In this document: piece after piece, positions 14,982-22,709 of the stretch
How positions within the stretch are numbered: position 1 is the stretch's first letter
How the letters are laid out: each line of letters opens with the position of its first letter
Origin: Leucobacter sp. UBA1945
GTDB taxonomy: Bacteria > Actinomycetota > Actinomycetes > Actinomycetales > Microbacteriaceae
Length of the DNA: 23,419 nucleotides
Reading direction: 5' to 3'
NCBI GenBank assembly: GCA_002336855.1
Contig: DDEV01000032.1
Span: 2,849 to 26,267 of the forward strand
Notes under the pieces: generated by a model
Seen by the model: only the letters and a program-made list of their open reading frames with translations
The model's database searches: none
Told to the model about the DNA's origin: nothing
Translations under genes and position numbers: made by a program

Positions 14982-15054
14982 CTCCCCCGGCTGGGCTCGA
15001 ACCAGCGACATCCTGATTAACAGTCAAGCGCTCTGCCAACTGAGCTACAGGGGA
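14982..15054 (-). tRNA. tRNA-Asn (anticodon GTT)
   Basis: Acceptor TCCCCTG/CGGGGGA, D arm GCTC...GAGC, anticodon loop CTGTTAA (anticodon GTT), and T arm CTGG TTCGAGC CCAG are present on the minus strand. The tRNA is 73 nt with discriminator G and no encoded CCA. Confidence 0.97.
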
Positions 15055-15080
15055 TCATTGCCTACTAGGCAACGACGACA

Positions 15081-15110
15081 AGCTTACCAAGCTTCAGAAA
15101 GCCCACGCAA
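15081..15110 (-). promoter_or_regulatory. Candidate tRNA-Asn promoter
   Basis: On the minus strand TTGCGT (15105-15110) is 18 bp before TAAGCT (15081-15086). The start would be near 15074. A 7-bp palindromic stem (TTGCCTA/TAGGCAA, 15058-15072) lies between start and tRNA, possibly a processing stem. Confidence 0.55.
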
Positions 15111-15167
15111 ATCGGACGCGCCGCGTGTCGGCAAAGTGGGTTCTTGTGACCTTGAGAAGCCTCGGGG

Positions 15168-16016
15168 CTATTCCTCGGCGACCTCGTCGTAGGCGGTGGC
15201 CCGCAGCGCTGTGGCAAGGCGCTGCACGTAGGTGTGATCAGCCTGACGAAAGATCTCGTTGATGTCTCCGGCACCTACGAGACTGCCCTGCTGCAACACG
15301 AGCACGTCGTGCACGAGCGCCTCGAGCATACCGATATCGTGGCTCACCAGAATCATGCTCGCGCCAGTGCGTTCCCGAAACCATTTGAGCAGTTCGACGA
15401 TGCGCGGCCGGTTGTTTGCGTCGACCCCGAGGGTCGGCTCGTCGGCGATGAGCAGGGAGGGCGCGAGCATCAGCGAGCGCATGACCGCGATCCTCTGCCG
15501 CTGACCCTTAGAAAGCTCGTACGGATACTCCTTGAGCTTCGTGAGCGGCAGCGAAACGATATCCATCATCTCTGCGATCTGGCTGCCGAGCTGCTCTCGG
15601 TCGAAGTGTTTGGTGCGTTCGCTGATCGGCTGCAGCAGAATGTCGCCGACGTTCAGCTCGGGGGTCAGCGTCGCCCCGGCGTCTTGCGCGAGAAACCCGA
15701 CGTGTGCGGTGAGCCGAGTCGTGGCGCGGCGCCCCAACTTTCGCATCGGCGTGCCGAGCACTTGCGCATCGCCGCCACTCACGCGAATGCGCGCATGCTT
15801 TTCACCCGCCTCGTTAGCCCGGCCTGCCAAGAATCTCGCGATGGTCGACTTGCCCGAACCGCTCTCGCCGAGCATCGCGAGCACGTTGCCCCGGCCCAGT
15901 TCGAAGCTCAGCCCGTCGACGGCGTTGAACGCCTTTGCGCCGCCGTGCGCGGGGTACATGAGTGACAGGTCAGACACCGAAACTGCGGGGTCAGCGTCTC
16001 TGACGGGCTCGATCAT
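15168..16016 (-). CDS. ABC transporter ATP-binding protein, Opp/Dpp-like, without visible permease partner
   Basis: This 282-aa protein is a single nucleotide-binding domain. Walker A is GESGSGKST (50-58), the Q-loop region is VGFLAQDAGATLTPELNVGDIL, the signature is LSKGQRQR, Walker B is LLIADEPT, and the H-loop is LVSHDIGM. The order and spacing resemble the DppD/OppF type that powers peptide, nickel or glutathione import, and it ends with the HTYVQRL-like stretch of that group. The signature has Lys where most have Gly (LSGGQ). No permease or binding-protein gene is adjacent. It follows dnaG by 51 bp on the same strand; AGGAGG precedes the ATG. The substrate is unknown. Confidence 0.85.
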   Translation of the reverse strand: MIEPVRDADPAVSVSDLSLMYPAHGGAKAFNAVDGLSFELGRGNVLAMLGESGSGKSTIARFLAGRANEAGEKHARIRVSGGDAQVLGTPMRKLGRRATTRLTAHVGFLAQDAGATLTPELNVGDILLQPISERTKHFDREQLGSQIAEMMDIVSLPLTKLKEYPYELSKGQRQRIAVMRSLMLAPSLLIADEPTLGVDANNRPRIVELLKWFRERTGASMILVSHDIGMLEALVHDVLVLQQGSLVGAGDINEIFRQADHTYVQRLATALRATAYDEVAEE

Positions 16017-16067
16017 GCAGGGATCCTCCTGGGGTACCGGGTGTTCCCAGCGTAGCGAGGGTCGCCC

Positions 16068-17939
16068 CTAATCTGCGCGCAGACTTCGGCGTGCCGATTC
16101 AAGCGCCGCGAGTTGCTCTTGAATTCGCCGTGATCCGGGGTCGCCGGGGTCTCCGATGCGCTGCATTCGGGCGACGAGTTCTGACTTGAGCGAGAGCAGG
16201 TCACGGTCGAGCAGCGAGGTAACGACTCCGCGCGAATAGGCAGCGAGCAACTCGGGTCGGTTCTGCGGAATCGGGGCGAGCGCCAACTCGCGAATCAGCT
16301 CGCGGTACGGCTCAGGCGCCTCGGCGAGCACTCGCTCGAACCAACCGGGCTCGGCCATGGTCGCGAGCGCCGCACCGATCGCGTCGCGCACTACCCTGAG
16401 CGCGGGGTCTGCAACCTCAGCGGTGACTGCCTGCGCCATGAGGTCAGCCCCCACCGCATCCGAGTGCTGCAGCATCGCCATCAGCGCATCGCGTTCGAGG
16501 CGCACCCCAGGCGTCGGCGGCAATGATGCGAGCGTCGCGCGGGGCCGCGCGGGTTCGTCGGTGAGTTGCTGCGTTTCATACGAGGATCCGCCCCGCGAAT
16601 CTGGTTCTGGCCTTCGGCGCGAGCTGCCGCCCGATGCGCGCACGGCGCGCTGCACCTCGCCCAGTTCCATGCCGAGCATGCGCGCCAACTCACGCGTGTA
16701 CCCAGGCTGCAACGCGCGATCCTTGAGCTCGGCAATAATCGGCGCCGAAGCGCGGAGCGCCGAAACCCTTCCCTCGACCGAGTTCAGATTGAACCGAGAA
16801 ATTGCCTGGCGCAGCGCGAACTCGAACAGGGGCACGCGGCTCGTGAACAGCTCGCGCACCGCCTCGTCGCCGCGATGCAGCCGCAGGTCGGCAGGGTCGA
16901 GACCGTCGGGCGCGACCGCAACATAGGTCTGCGCGCTGAAGAGCTTCTCGTCGCTGAAGGCCCGAAGCGCGGCCTTCTGGCCAGCCTCATCGGGGTCGAA
17001 AGTGAAGATCACTTCGGCCGCCGCGTCGTCTCCCATGACGCGGCGCAGCACCGAAATATGGTCCTTGCCAAAGGCGGTGCCACACGTGGCGACCGCGGCC
17101 TCTTCGCCCACGAGATGACAGGCCATCACGTCGGTGTAGCCCTCGACCACGACGACCCGCTTGCCTTTCGAGATCGCGCGCTTTGCAAGGTCAAGCCCGT
17201 AGAGCACTCGAGACTTGTGATAAATCGGCGTTTCTGGGGTGTTGAGGTACTTCGGGCCGTTGTCTTCTTCGTAGAGCTTTCGGGCACCGAAGCCGACGGT
17301 TTGACCACTGGTGTCACGAATGGGCCAGACGATGCGTCCGCGAAAGCGGTCGTACACGCCCCGCTGGCCTTCGCTCGCGAGCCCCGACTGCGCCAGCTCT
17401 TTCTGCGTGTACCCCTGAGCCGAGAGGTGCTTGGTCAACCCGTCCCAGCCGCGCGGCGCGTAGCCGACACCGAAGCGGGCGCAGGCGGCCTCGTCGAAGC
17501 CGCGCTGCTGCAGAAACTCTCGCGCGGCGGCAGCCTCCTCGCTTCGCAGCTGTTCGGTGTAGTAGACACTCGCGGCCTCGTGAGCGGCGAACAGGCGCGC
17601 ACGGTTCGGGCCGTCTTCGCGGCGTTCGGTGCCCTCTTCGTAGCTGAGCACGTAGTGCAGGCGGGCAGCGAGCCGTTCGACCGCCTCGGTGAAGGTGAGG
17701 TGATCCATGCGCTGCAAGAAGCTGATGGCATCGCCTGATTCGCCGCAGCCGAAGCAGTGGTAGTACCCGAGACTCGGCCGCACGTGAAAGCTGGGACTGC
17801 GCTCGTCGTGAAACGGGCAGAGCCCCTTCATCGAGTCGATACCGCCGGTCTTGAGCGCAACATGTTCGCCGACCAGGTCGGCAAGGTTGGTGCGACGCTT
17901 GACCTCTTCGATGTCAGAGGATCGTATGCGGCCGGCCAT
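16068..17939 (-). CDS. dnaG: DNA primase
   Basis: This 623-aa primase makes RNA primers for replication. The N-terminal CHC2 zinc ribbon has C41, H44, C62 and C65 (CPFH ... CFGC). The catalytic core contains the RNA-polymerase motif region GRIVWPIRDTSGQTVGFGARKL, and the TOPRIM fold has E266 in VEGYTD and D315/D317 in FTFDPDEAG. A variable linker follows the core and a helicase-binding C-terminal domain ends the protein (EQLAALESARRSL). The ATG at 17939 follows a weak AGGA site. It lies downstream of dgt on the same strand, separated by tandem hairpin repeats. Confidence 0.96.
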   Translation of the reverse strand: MAGRIRSSDIEEVKRRTNLADLVGEHVALKTGGIDSMKGLCPFHDERSPSFHVRPSLGYYHCFGCGESGDAISFLQRMDHLTFTEAVERLAARLHYVLSYEEGTERREDGPNRARLFAAHEAASVYYTEQLRSEEAAAAREFLQQRGFDEAACARFGVGYAPRGWDGLTKHLSAQGYTQKELAQSGLASEGQRGVYDRFRGRIVWPIRDTSGQTVGFGARKLYEEDNGPKYLNTPETPIYHKSRVLYGLDLAKRAISKGKRVVVVEGYTDVMACHLVGEEAAVATCGTAFGKDHISVLRRVMGDDAAAEVIFTFDPDEAGQKAALRAFSDEKLFSAQTYVAVAPDGLDPADLRLHRGDEAVRELFTSRVPLFEFALRQAISRFNLNSVEGRVSALRASAPIIAELKDRALQPGYTRELARMLGMELGEVQRAVRASGGSSRRRPEPDSRGGSSYETQQLTDEPARPRATLASLPPTPGVRLERDALMAMLQHSDAVGADLMAQAVTAEVADPALRVVRDAIGAALATMAEPGWFERVLAEAPEPYRELIRELALAPIPQNRPELLAAYSRGVVTSLLDRDLLSLKSELVARMQRIGDPGDPGSRRIQEQLAALESARRSLRAD

Positions 17940-17960
17940 AGCTGAATCCTAGACCACGGC

Positions 17961-18139
17961 CGCGGTGGCGACAGTGTCTCTCACGCAAGAACGCGATACT
18001 TCATTTCTCACACGAGCTGCAGCAGTGGCGGCAGCAGCTCTCGTGCAAAAACGCGATGCGTTCTTTCTCAAACGAGCTGCCGCGGTAGCGGCACCGCATC
18101 TCGTGCGAAACGCTGACGCGTTTCGCCTAAACGAGCTGC
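17961..18139 (-). repeat. Three tandem ~60-bp repeats between dgt and dnaG
   Basis: Units are 17961-18020, 18021-18080 and 18081-18139. They share GCGG or GCAG at the start, CTCGTGC, AACGC...GCGTT and a closing AACGAGCTGC. On the minus strand each unit begins GCAGCTCGT followed by a stop triplet (TAG in the dgt-proximal unit, TGA in the others), so each repeats the last codons of dgt plus the hairpin after it. The unit next to dgt has the best stem and the one nearest dnaG is most degenerate. The arrangement recalls mycobacterial MIRU repeats. Confidence 0.85.
18105..18126 (-). terminator. Hairpin directly after the dgt stop codon
   Basis: GCGAAACGC (18105-18113) and GCGTTTCGC (18118-18126) form a perfect 9-bp stem with a 4-nt loop, abutting the dgt stop codon. 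It has no T-tail. It is part of the third tandem repeat unit. Confidence 0.6.
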
Positions 18140-19398
18140 GCCGTACAGAGCCGCTCGTACCAGGCGATCGCCGACTGGTCGGTCAGCGAGGCGACCTGAT
18201 CGACCACGGCGCGCCGTGCAGCCGCTTCGTCGGCCGCCGCCCTGAAATCGGCGGCGTAGGCCGGCTCGAGTTCACCGGGCCCCGCCTCCCACAGCGTATG
18301 CAGCAGCTCGATGAGCAGCCCCCGCTGGCGACGGTACACCGGCTGCCGCCGATCGCTCTGCATCACGTAGGCGGCGACAATGCCTTTCAGCACCGCGATC
18401 TCAGCGCGAATCTCTCGCGGCACAACGATCTCGGCCCCATAGCGAGCAAGCGAGCGCCCATCGGCGGCATCGATCGTCGCACGAATCGCCTCGCGCGCGA
18501 AGCGGCCGATCATGTCGCTCGTGAAGTTCTTGAGCCCTGCCTGGTGCGCCCGCGATCCGTCCCAGCGCCTCGGCCAGTTCTCGCCGGCAGACATCCGGTC
18601 GAAGCCCGCGCCGAGCTCTTCAGCGGTGAAGTCTCCCCCGGCCCAGTCGGCCACAATGCGGATCAGCGCGTCGTGCCCCGAGCGCGCGGTGAGAAACTGC
18701 GGATCGATGTGCTCCGAGACGATCGCGTCTTCGAAGTCGTGCACCGAGTAGGCGATGTCGTCAGAGAGATCCATGATCTGCGCTTCGACGCACTTGCGCC
18801 TGTCGGGTGCGCCAGCGCGCAACCACTCGAACACGGGCGCGTCGTCTTCGAAGTAGCCGAACTTCGTGCCGCCTGAGACGCTGCCGACGCTCGCCTCGGC
18901 GAGCGACCACGGATACTTGCAGCTCGCGTCGAGCGTTGCCCTAGTCAGGTTGAGCCCGACGCTCGTGCCGTCGGCACTAAAACGCTTTGGTTCGAGCCGA
19001 GTCAAGATACGCAGAGTCTGCGCGTTGCCTTCGAACCCGCCGAACCCGGCCATCCACTCGCTCAGCGCCCGCTCACCGTTGTGGCCGAATGGCGGGTGTC
19101 CGAGGTCGTGTGCCAGGCAAGCCGTGTCGACGACGTCTTGCGACACTCCGAGCGAGGCGGCGAGCTCGCGCCCGATCTGGGCAACCTCGAGCGAGTGCGT
19201 CAGCCGATTTCGGGCAAAGTCGACGCCGGCGGTCGGGCTGATGACCTGGGTCTTTGCAGAGAGCCTGCGCCAACCGCTCGAGTGCAGCACGCGGGCGCGA
19301 TCCCGCGCAAAATCGCTGCGGTTGCCGCTGTGCGTTTCGGGCAGAAAACGCTCGAGATCGCGGGGCTCGTAACCGTCGTGCTCAGCCACCGTCGCCAC
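18127..19398 (-). CDS. dgt: Deoxyguanosinetriphosphate triphosphohydrolase-like HD protein
   Basis: This is an HD-domain dNTP triphosphohydrolase. RSDFARDRARVLHSSGWRRLSAKTQV is the conserved N-terminal block. The metal site is in TRLTHSLEVAQIGRELA and ACLAHDLGHPPFGHNGE, and the later Asp is in ISDDIAYSVHD-like LSDDIAYSVHDFED. It hydrolyses dNTPs to nucleosides and triphosphate. I chose GTG at 19398 (423 aa) since AGGG lies 5 nt upstream. An in-frame TTG at 19422 adds eight residues, and GTG at 19389 is also possible; the start is uncertain. It overlaps the 3' end of dusB. Its end is repeated in the tandem units downstream. Confidence 0.93.
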   Translation of the reverse strand: MATVAEHDGYEPRDLERFLPETHSGNRSDFARDRARVLHSSGWRRLSAKTQVISPTAGVDFARNRLTHSLEVAQIGRELAASLGVSQDVVDTACLAHDLGHPPFGHNGERALSEWMAGFGGFEGNAQTLRILTRLEPKRFSADGTSVGLNLTRATLDASCKYPWSLAEASVGSVSGGTKFGYFEDDAPVFEWLRAGAPDRRKCVEAQIMDLSDDIAYSVHDFEDAIVSEHIDPQFLTARSGHDALIRIVADWAGGDFTAEELGAGFDRMSAGENWPRRWDGSRAHQAGLKNFTSDMIGRFAREAIRATIDAADGRSLARYGAEIVVPREIRAEIAVLKGIVAAYVMQSDRRQPVYRRQRGLLIELLHTLWEAGPGELEPAYAADFRAAADEAAARRAVVDQVASLTDQSAIAWYERLCTAQLV

Positions 19399-20578
19399 CG
19401 AGGCCCTGGCGCTCGGCCTCAACGAGCTCGGAGTAGTCGACGCCCTCGCTCGTGCGGCTCTTCAACCAGCCATCTGGCAGCACAACGCGCTTCGGGCTGC
19501 CCGCGCGACCGCGCTGACCCTCGGCGCCCTCGCCCGGGTACGGCATCGAGCCATCCATGGTCGAGAAGATCTCGTCCATCTGCTCGAGCGATTCGACCGC
19601 CGCAAGCGAGCGGCGCAGGTCGCCGCCCACACCGTAGCCCTTGAAGTACCAAGCGACGTGCTTGCGAATGTCGCGGCAGGCGCGATCCTCTTCTCCATCG
19701 AAAAATTCGACGAGCAGCTCGGTGTGCCGGCGCATCGCCTGCATTACGAAACCGAGCGGCGGCTTTGCTATCGCCCGCTCGGCCTCGTCCCAAGAAATCT
19801 CGCCGGCCTCGGCTCGAAACGCGGCGACGAGATCACCGAACAGCCACGGGCGCCCGAGGCAACCGCGACCTACCACCACGCCGTCGCAGCCGGTCTCGCG
19901 CACCATGCGAATGGCGTCGTCTGCCGACCAGATGTCGCCGTTGCCAAGCACGGGCACGCTCGTGATGGTCTCTTTCAGCTTCGCGATGGCCGACCAGTCG
20001 GCATGCCCCGAATAGAACTCGCTCGCGGTGCGGCCGTGCAGTGCAATCGCGGCGACGCCGGCGTCTTCTGCGGCACGCGCTGCATCGAGATAGGTCAGGT
20101 GATCCTCGTCGATGCCCTTACGCATCTTCACCGTCAACGGAATGTCACCCGCAGCCTTGACCGCCTGCTCGACGATCGCGCGGAACAGATCGCTCTTCCA
20201 GGGAAGCGCCGAGCCGCCACCCTTGCGCGTGACCTTCGGAACCGGGCAGCCGAAGTTCAAATCAATGTGGTCGGCGAGGTCTTCGTCGACGAGAAAACGC
20301 ACAGCCTCGCGCACGGTAACGGGGTCTACACCGTAGAGCTGAATGGATCGCGGCGTCTCGCTCTCGTGGTGCTTGATGAGGCGCATCGATGCCGGGGTGC
20401 GCTCGACGAGCGCCCGGGTCGTGATCATCTCGCTCACGTAGAGGCCGGCGCCGTACTCGCGGCACAGGCGACGAAACGCGGTATTCGTGATGCCCGCCAT
20501 CGGTGCGAGCACGACGGGCACGTCGAGGGTGAGGGGGCCGATGCGCAGTCGCGAATCATTCAGAGTTGCGGTAGACAT
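19382..20578 (-). CDS. dusB: tRNA-dihydrouridine synthase
   Basis: This 398-aa FMN enzyme reduces uridines in the tRNA D-loop. Family marks are APMAGITNTAFRRLCREYGAG, the catalytic cysteine in DLNFGCPVPKV, KGGGSALPW, LTVKMRKGID, IALHGRTASEFYSG, VLGNGDIW and VGRGCLGRPWLF. The TIM barrel is followed by a helical domain. The product is longer than E. coli DusB because of an extended C-terminus (after residue ~340). It is the first gene of the dusB-dgt-dnaG run, divergent from recO. The ATG at 20578 has no strong SD; GAGAGAAT is 8 nt upstream. Confidence 0.94.
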   Translation of the reverse strand: MSTATLNDSRLRIGPLTLDVPVVLAPMAGITNTAFRRLCREYGAGLYVSEMITTRALVERTPASMRLIKHHESETPRSIQLYGVDPVTVREAVRFLVDEDLADHIDLNFGCPVPKVTRKGGGSALPWKSDLFRAIVEQAVKAAGDIPLTVKMRKGIDEDHLTYLDAARAAEDAGVAAIALHGRTASEFYSGHADWSAIAKLKETITSVPVLGNGDIWSADDAIRMVRETGCDGVVVGRGCLGRPWLFGDLVAAFRAEAGEISWDEAERAIAKPPLGFVMQAMRRHTELLVEFFDGEEDRACRDIRKHVAWYFKGYGVGGDLRRSLAAVESLEQMDEIFSTMDGSMPYPGEGAEGQRGRAGSPKRVVLPDGWLKSRTSEGVDYSELVEAERQGLGGDGG

Positions 20579-20586
20579 ATGCGGCT

Positions 20587-20639
20587 ATTCTCTCATAGCT
20601 GAGTCAAGGATCGCCGAGCACGTAAGAGTGCGAGAGAAT
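20587..20639. promoter_or_regulatory. Divergent dusB/recO control region with symmetrical GAGAGAAT elements
   Basis: The 68-bp divergent gap has ATTCTCTC (20587-20594) and GAGAGAAT (20632-20639), so each gene is preceded by GAGAGAAT 7-8 nt before its ATG. This may be a loose SD (GAGAG) or a GAGAAT -10 serving leaderless transcripts. A TTGACT (minus strand, near 20606) is a -35-like hexamer toward dusB, but no good -10 sits at standard spacing. Confidence 0.35.
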
Positions 20640-20646
20640 TGCTGGC

Positions 20647-21363
20647 ATGCCCCTGTACCGCGAACAAGGCGTCGTGCTGCGCACCCAGAAGCTGGGTGAG
20701 GCCGACCGCATCGTCACCCTGCTGACGCTCGGTCGCGGCATCATCAGGGTCGTGGCGAAAGGCGTGCGTCGCACCTCGTCAAAGTTCGGGGCCAGGCTCG
20801 AGCCGTTCATGGTCGCCGACCTGCAGCTCTTCGAGGGCCGCACACTCGACACCATCACGCAGGCTTCTACGCTCGGGGCCTACGGACCGCACATCAGCGA
20901 AGACTACGACCGGTATCGCGCGGGCAGCGCAATGGTCGAAACCGCCGAGCGGCTGAGCGAGGGCGGGCCCGCACCCGAACAATATCGTCTGCTTGTCGGC
21001 GCGTTGCGTACGCTTTCGCAGGCGAGGATCGCGCCCGCACTCGTGCGCGACGGCTACCTGCTGCGCGCGCTCGCCGCGGCGGGTTGGGCACCCGGCTTCG
21101 ACGATTGTGTTCGATGCGGAGCGCCCGGGCCGCACGAGCACATCATGGTGCAGCTCGGTGGCGTCGTCTGCGTGAACTGCGCGGTTCCGGGCACCCCTCG
21201 GCTCGAGCCGGGCAGTGTTGTGCTGCTCGCCGCGCTGCTCGCGGGCGACTGGGAAGCCGCGACTGCCTCGAGTGAGCTCGAGCAGGGTCAGGCCGCCGGC
21301 ATCGTCGCTGCCTACGCCCAGTGGCACATGGAGCGCGGACTGCGCTCGCTGCGCACGAACTAG
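20647..21363 (+). CDS. recO: DNA repair protein RecO
   Basis: This 238-aa protein has an N-terminal OB fold (YREQGVVLRTQKLGEADRIVTLLT, then GIIRVVAKGVRR), a central helical part, and a four-cysteine zinc motif CVRC...CVNC near residues 157-179. RecO works with RecF and RecR to load RecA at gaps covered by SSB. The start is the ATG at 20647. Its neighbour uppS begins 28 bp after its stop, an order shared with Mycobacterium. Confidence 0.94.
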   Translation: MPLYREQGVVLRTQKLGEADRIVTLLTLGRGIIRVVAKGVRRTSSKFGARLEPFMVADLQLFEGRTLDTITQASTLGAYGPHISEDYDRYRAGSAMVETAERLSEGGPAPEQYRLLVGALRTLSQARIAPALVRDGYLLRALAAAGWAPGFDDCVRCGAPGPHEHIMVQLGGVVCVNCAVPGTPRLEPGSVVLLAALLAGDWEAATASSELEQGQAAGIVAAYAQWHMERGLRSLRTN

Positions 21364-21378
21364 CGGGCCTCGTGCCGC

Positions 21379-21384
21379 TACAGT
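21379..21384 (+). promoter_or_regulatory. -10 element for a possibly leaderless uppS transcript
   Basis: TACAGT lies 7 nt before the GTG at 21392, the spacing expected if transcription begins at that G. No SD-like sequence is present, which supports leaderless initiation. The -35 position is poor. Confidence 0.4.
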
Positions 21385-21391
21385 TGGGTCT

Positions 21392-22186
21392 GTGAGCATG
21401 CGCCGAGCCCCTTCTGAGCTGGTGCCGGTCGATTGGACCGGCGAGCACCCGCCCGCCTTTCGCGGAGCCGTACCGAAGCACGTCGCAATCGTGATGGACG
21501 GCAATGGCAGGTGGGCGAACCAGCGCGGGCTCCCCCGCGTCGAGGGGCATCGGCAGGGCGAGCAGGCTCTGCTCGACGTGGTCGCCGGGGCTATCCAAGC
21601 CGGCGTGACCCACCTGAGCGTTTACGCGTTCTCAACCGAGAACTGGCGCCGCTCCCCCGACGAGGTGCGCTTTTTGATGGGCTTCAACCGCGAGGTGCTG
21701 CGCGGGCGCCGGGCTCAGCTCGATGCCTGGAACGTGCGCATGCGCTGGGCGGGCAGGCGGCCGCGGCTCTGGGGCTCGGTCATCAGCGAGCTGAAGGCAT
21801 CTGAGCGGGCCACCGCGAACAACACCGGCCTTACACTCACCATGTGCGTCAACTATGGCGGGCGCAACGAGCTCACCGACGCGATGCGGTCGATCGCCGA
21901 GGAGGTCGCGGCGGGGCGGCTCTCGCCGAACGGCATCACCGAGCGCACCATCGCACGGCACCTCTATGTGCCCGAGCTGCCCGAGGTAGATCTCTTTCTA
22001 CGTTCGAGTGGCGAACAGCGCACCAGCAATTTCATGCTCTGGCAATCGGCCTACGCCGAGATGGTGTTTCTCGACACCCTGTGGCCAGATTTCGACCGCC
22101 GCGAGCTGTGGCGGGCTATCGAGATCTACCAGGATCGCGACCGCCGTTTCGGCGGAGCGGTCGACAAGCCGAACGCAGCGCAGTAG
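21392..22186 (+). CDS. uppS: Isoprenyl (polyprenyl) diphosphate synthase, cis-prenyltransferase
   Basis: This protein of about 264 aa makes the polyprenyl diphosphate from which the cell-wall lipid carrier is formed. Motifs: HVAIVMDGNGRWA (catalytic Asp about 36), VYAFSTENWRR, CVNYGGRNEL, and LFLRSSGEQRTSNFMLWQSAYAE followed by WPDFDRRELWRAIEIYQDRDRRFGG. The last motif usually reads RTSGEQR; here it is RSSGEQR. I place the start at GTG 21392, with ATG 21398 two codons later as an alternative; longer in-frame extensions would run into recO. Adjacency to recO matches the long-chain synthase locus of Mycobacterium. Confidence 0.93.
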   Translation: MSMRRAPSELVPVDWTGEHPPAFRGAVPKHVAIVMDGNGRWANQRGLPRVEGHRQGEQALLDVVAGAIQAGVTHLSVYAFSTENWRRSPDEVRFLMGFNREVLRGRRAQLDAWNVRMRWAGRRPRLWGSVISELKASERATANNTGLTLTMCVNYGGRNELTDAMRSIAEEVAAGRLSPNGITERTIARHLYVPELPEVDLFLRSSGEQRTSNFMLWQSAYAEMVFLDTLWPDFDRRELWRAIEIYQDRDRRFGGAVDKPNAAQ

Positions 22187-22215
22187 CTCGCGCCGCCGGG
22201 TCAGCCCCCGCGCGC
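22178..22215 (+). repeat. Left direct repeat of the uppS-ruvC islet
   Basis: GCGCAGTAG (22178-22186, containing the uppS stop), a matching TCG, and GGGTCAGCCCCCGCGCGC (22198-22215) recur in the same order and orientation at 23203-23238. The spacing between the parts differs by 2 bp. The similarity continues loosely as GCGCCTATCC versus GCGCCTACCC. Confidence 0.75.
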
Positions 22216-22217
22216 GC

Positions 22218-22622
22218 CTATCCGCCGGTCGCCGGTCGCAGCTCTAACGGAGACCCTGAGTATTCGCACAGACCGGCAAGAACATCAAGCGCCCGGCTTA
22301 GACGTGGGTTCTCAAGAAAATTACCTGATGCACCCGCGACCGAAAGCTCCTTAAAGATAGGTGCGGCTGCGTCGGCCTCTGCTTCCGAGAGGTCGCTCCA
22401 TCGCTGCAATATCTCGGACTCGACAGAAATCAACTGCTCCGCAGTAGCGTCACCAACATTTTGTTCGTGAACAGCGTCCAGGTGCCGGGTCATCAGCTCC
22501 GACTGCAGTTCGCAAGACTGCTCTAATGACGACCGAGATGACCCGTTCTCAGAGCTGCTAGAGCAACCGCTCAACAGAAGCGCGGCAAAGGCGAGCGACA
22601 TTGCACTCGAAATGACTCGCAT
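22218..22622 (-). CDS. Small predicted lipoprotein
   Basis: This 134-aa protein begins MRVISSAMSLAFAALLLSGC, a classic lipoprotein signal with lipobox LLSGC, followed by a Ser/Asn-rich spacer (SSSSENGSSRSS). The mature part is acidic and helical (SCELQSELMTRHLDAVHEQN, ISVESEILQRWSDLSEAEAD) and has two further cysteines that could pair (SCE and LCEYS). I do not recognise a family. AAGGAG lies 6 nt before the ATG and a -10 TAGGCT is at 22656-22661 on the minus strand. Its base composition is visibly less GC-rich than its neighbours. It lies within the direct-repeat-flanked islet and its stop is beside the left repeat. Confidence 0.75.
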   Translation of the reverse strand: MRVISSAMSLAFAALLLSGCSSSSENGSSRSSLEQSCELQSELMTRHLDAVHEQNVGDATAEQLISVESEILQRWSDLSEAEADAAAPIFKELSVAGASGNFLENPRLSRALDVLAGLCEYSGSPLELRPATGG

Positions 22623-22697
22623 GTCTGGCTCCTTGCTCTTCTTCGCTGATTTCTCAGCCTAGCGCGGCAAAGCGCATTCGCCTGAAATGCTTTTGCA

Positions 22698-22703
22698 TAT
22701 GCT
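22698..22703 (+). promoter_or_regulatory. -10 element before the 156-aa gene
   Basis: TATGCT lies 6 nt before the ATG at 22710, and no SD is visible. The arrangement suggests a leaderless mRNA. Confidence 0.35.
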
Positions 22704-22709
22704 GAGTGC

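Noticed and set aside
17965..18876. Plus-strand open frame across the tandem repeats into dgt
   Set aside because: Its N-terminal AAAVAA repeats come only from the 60-bp DNA repeats and the rest is antisense to dgt. It is not a gene.
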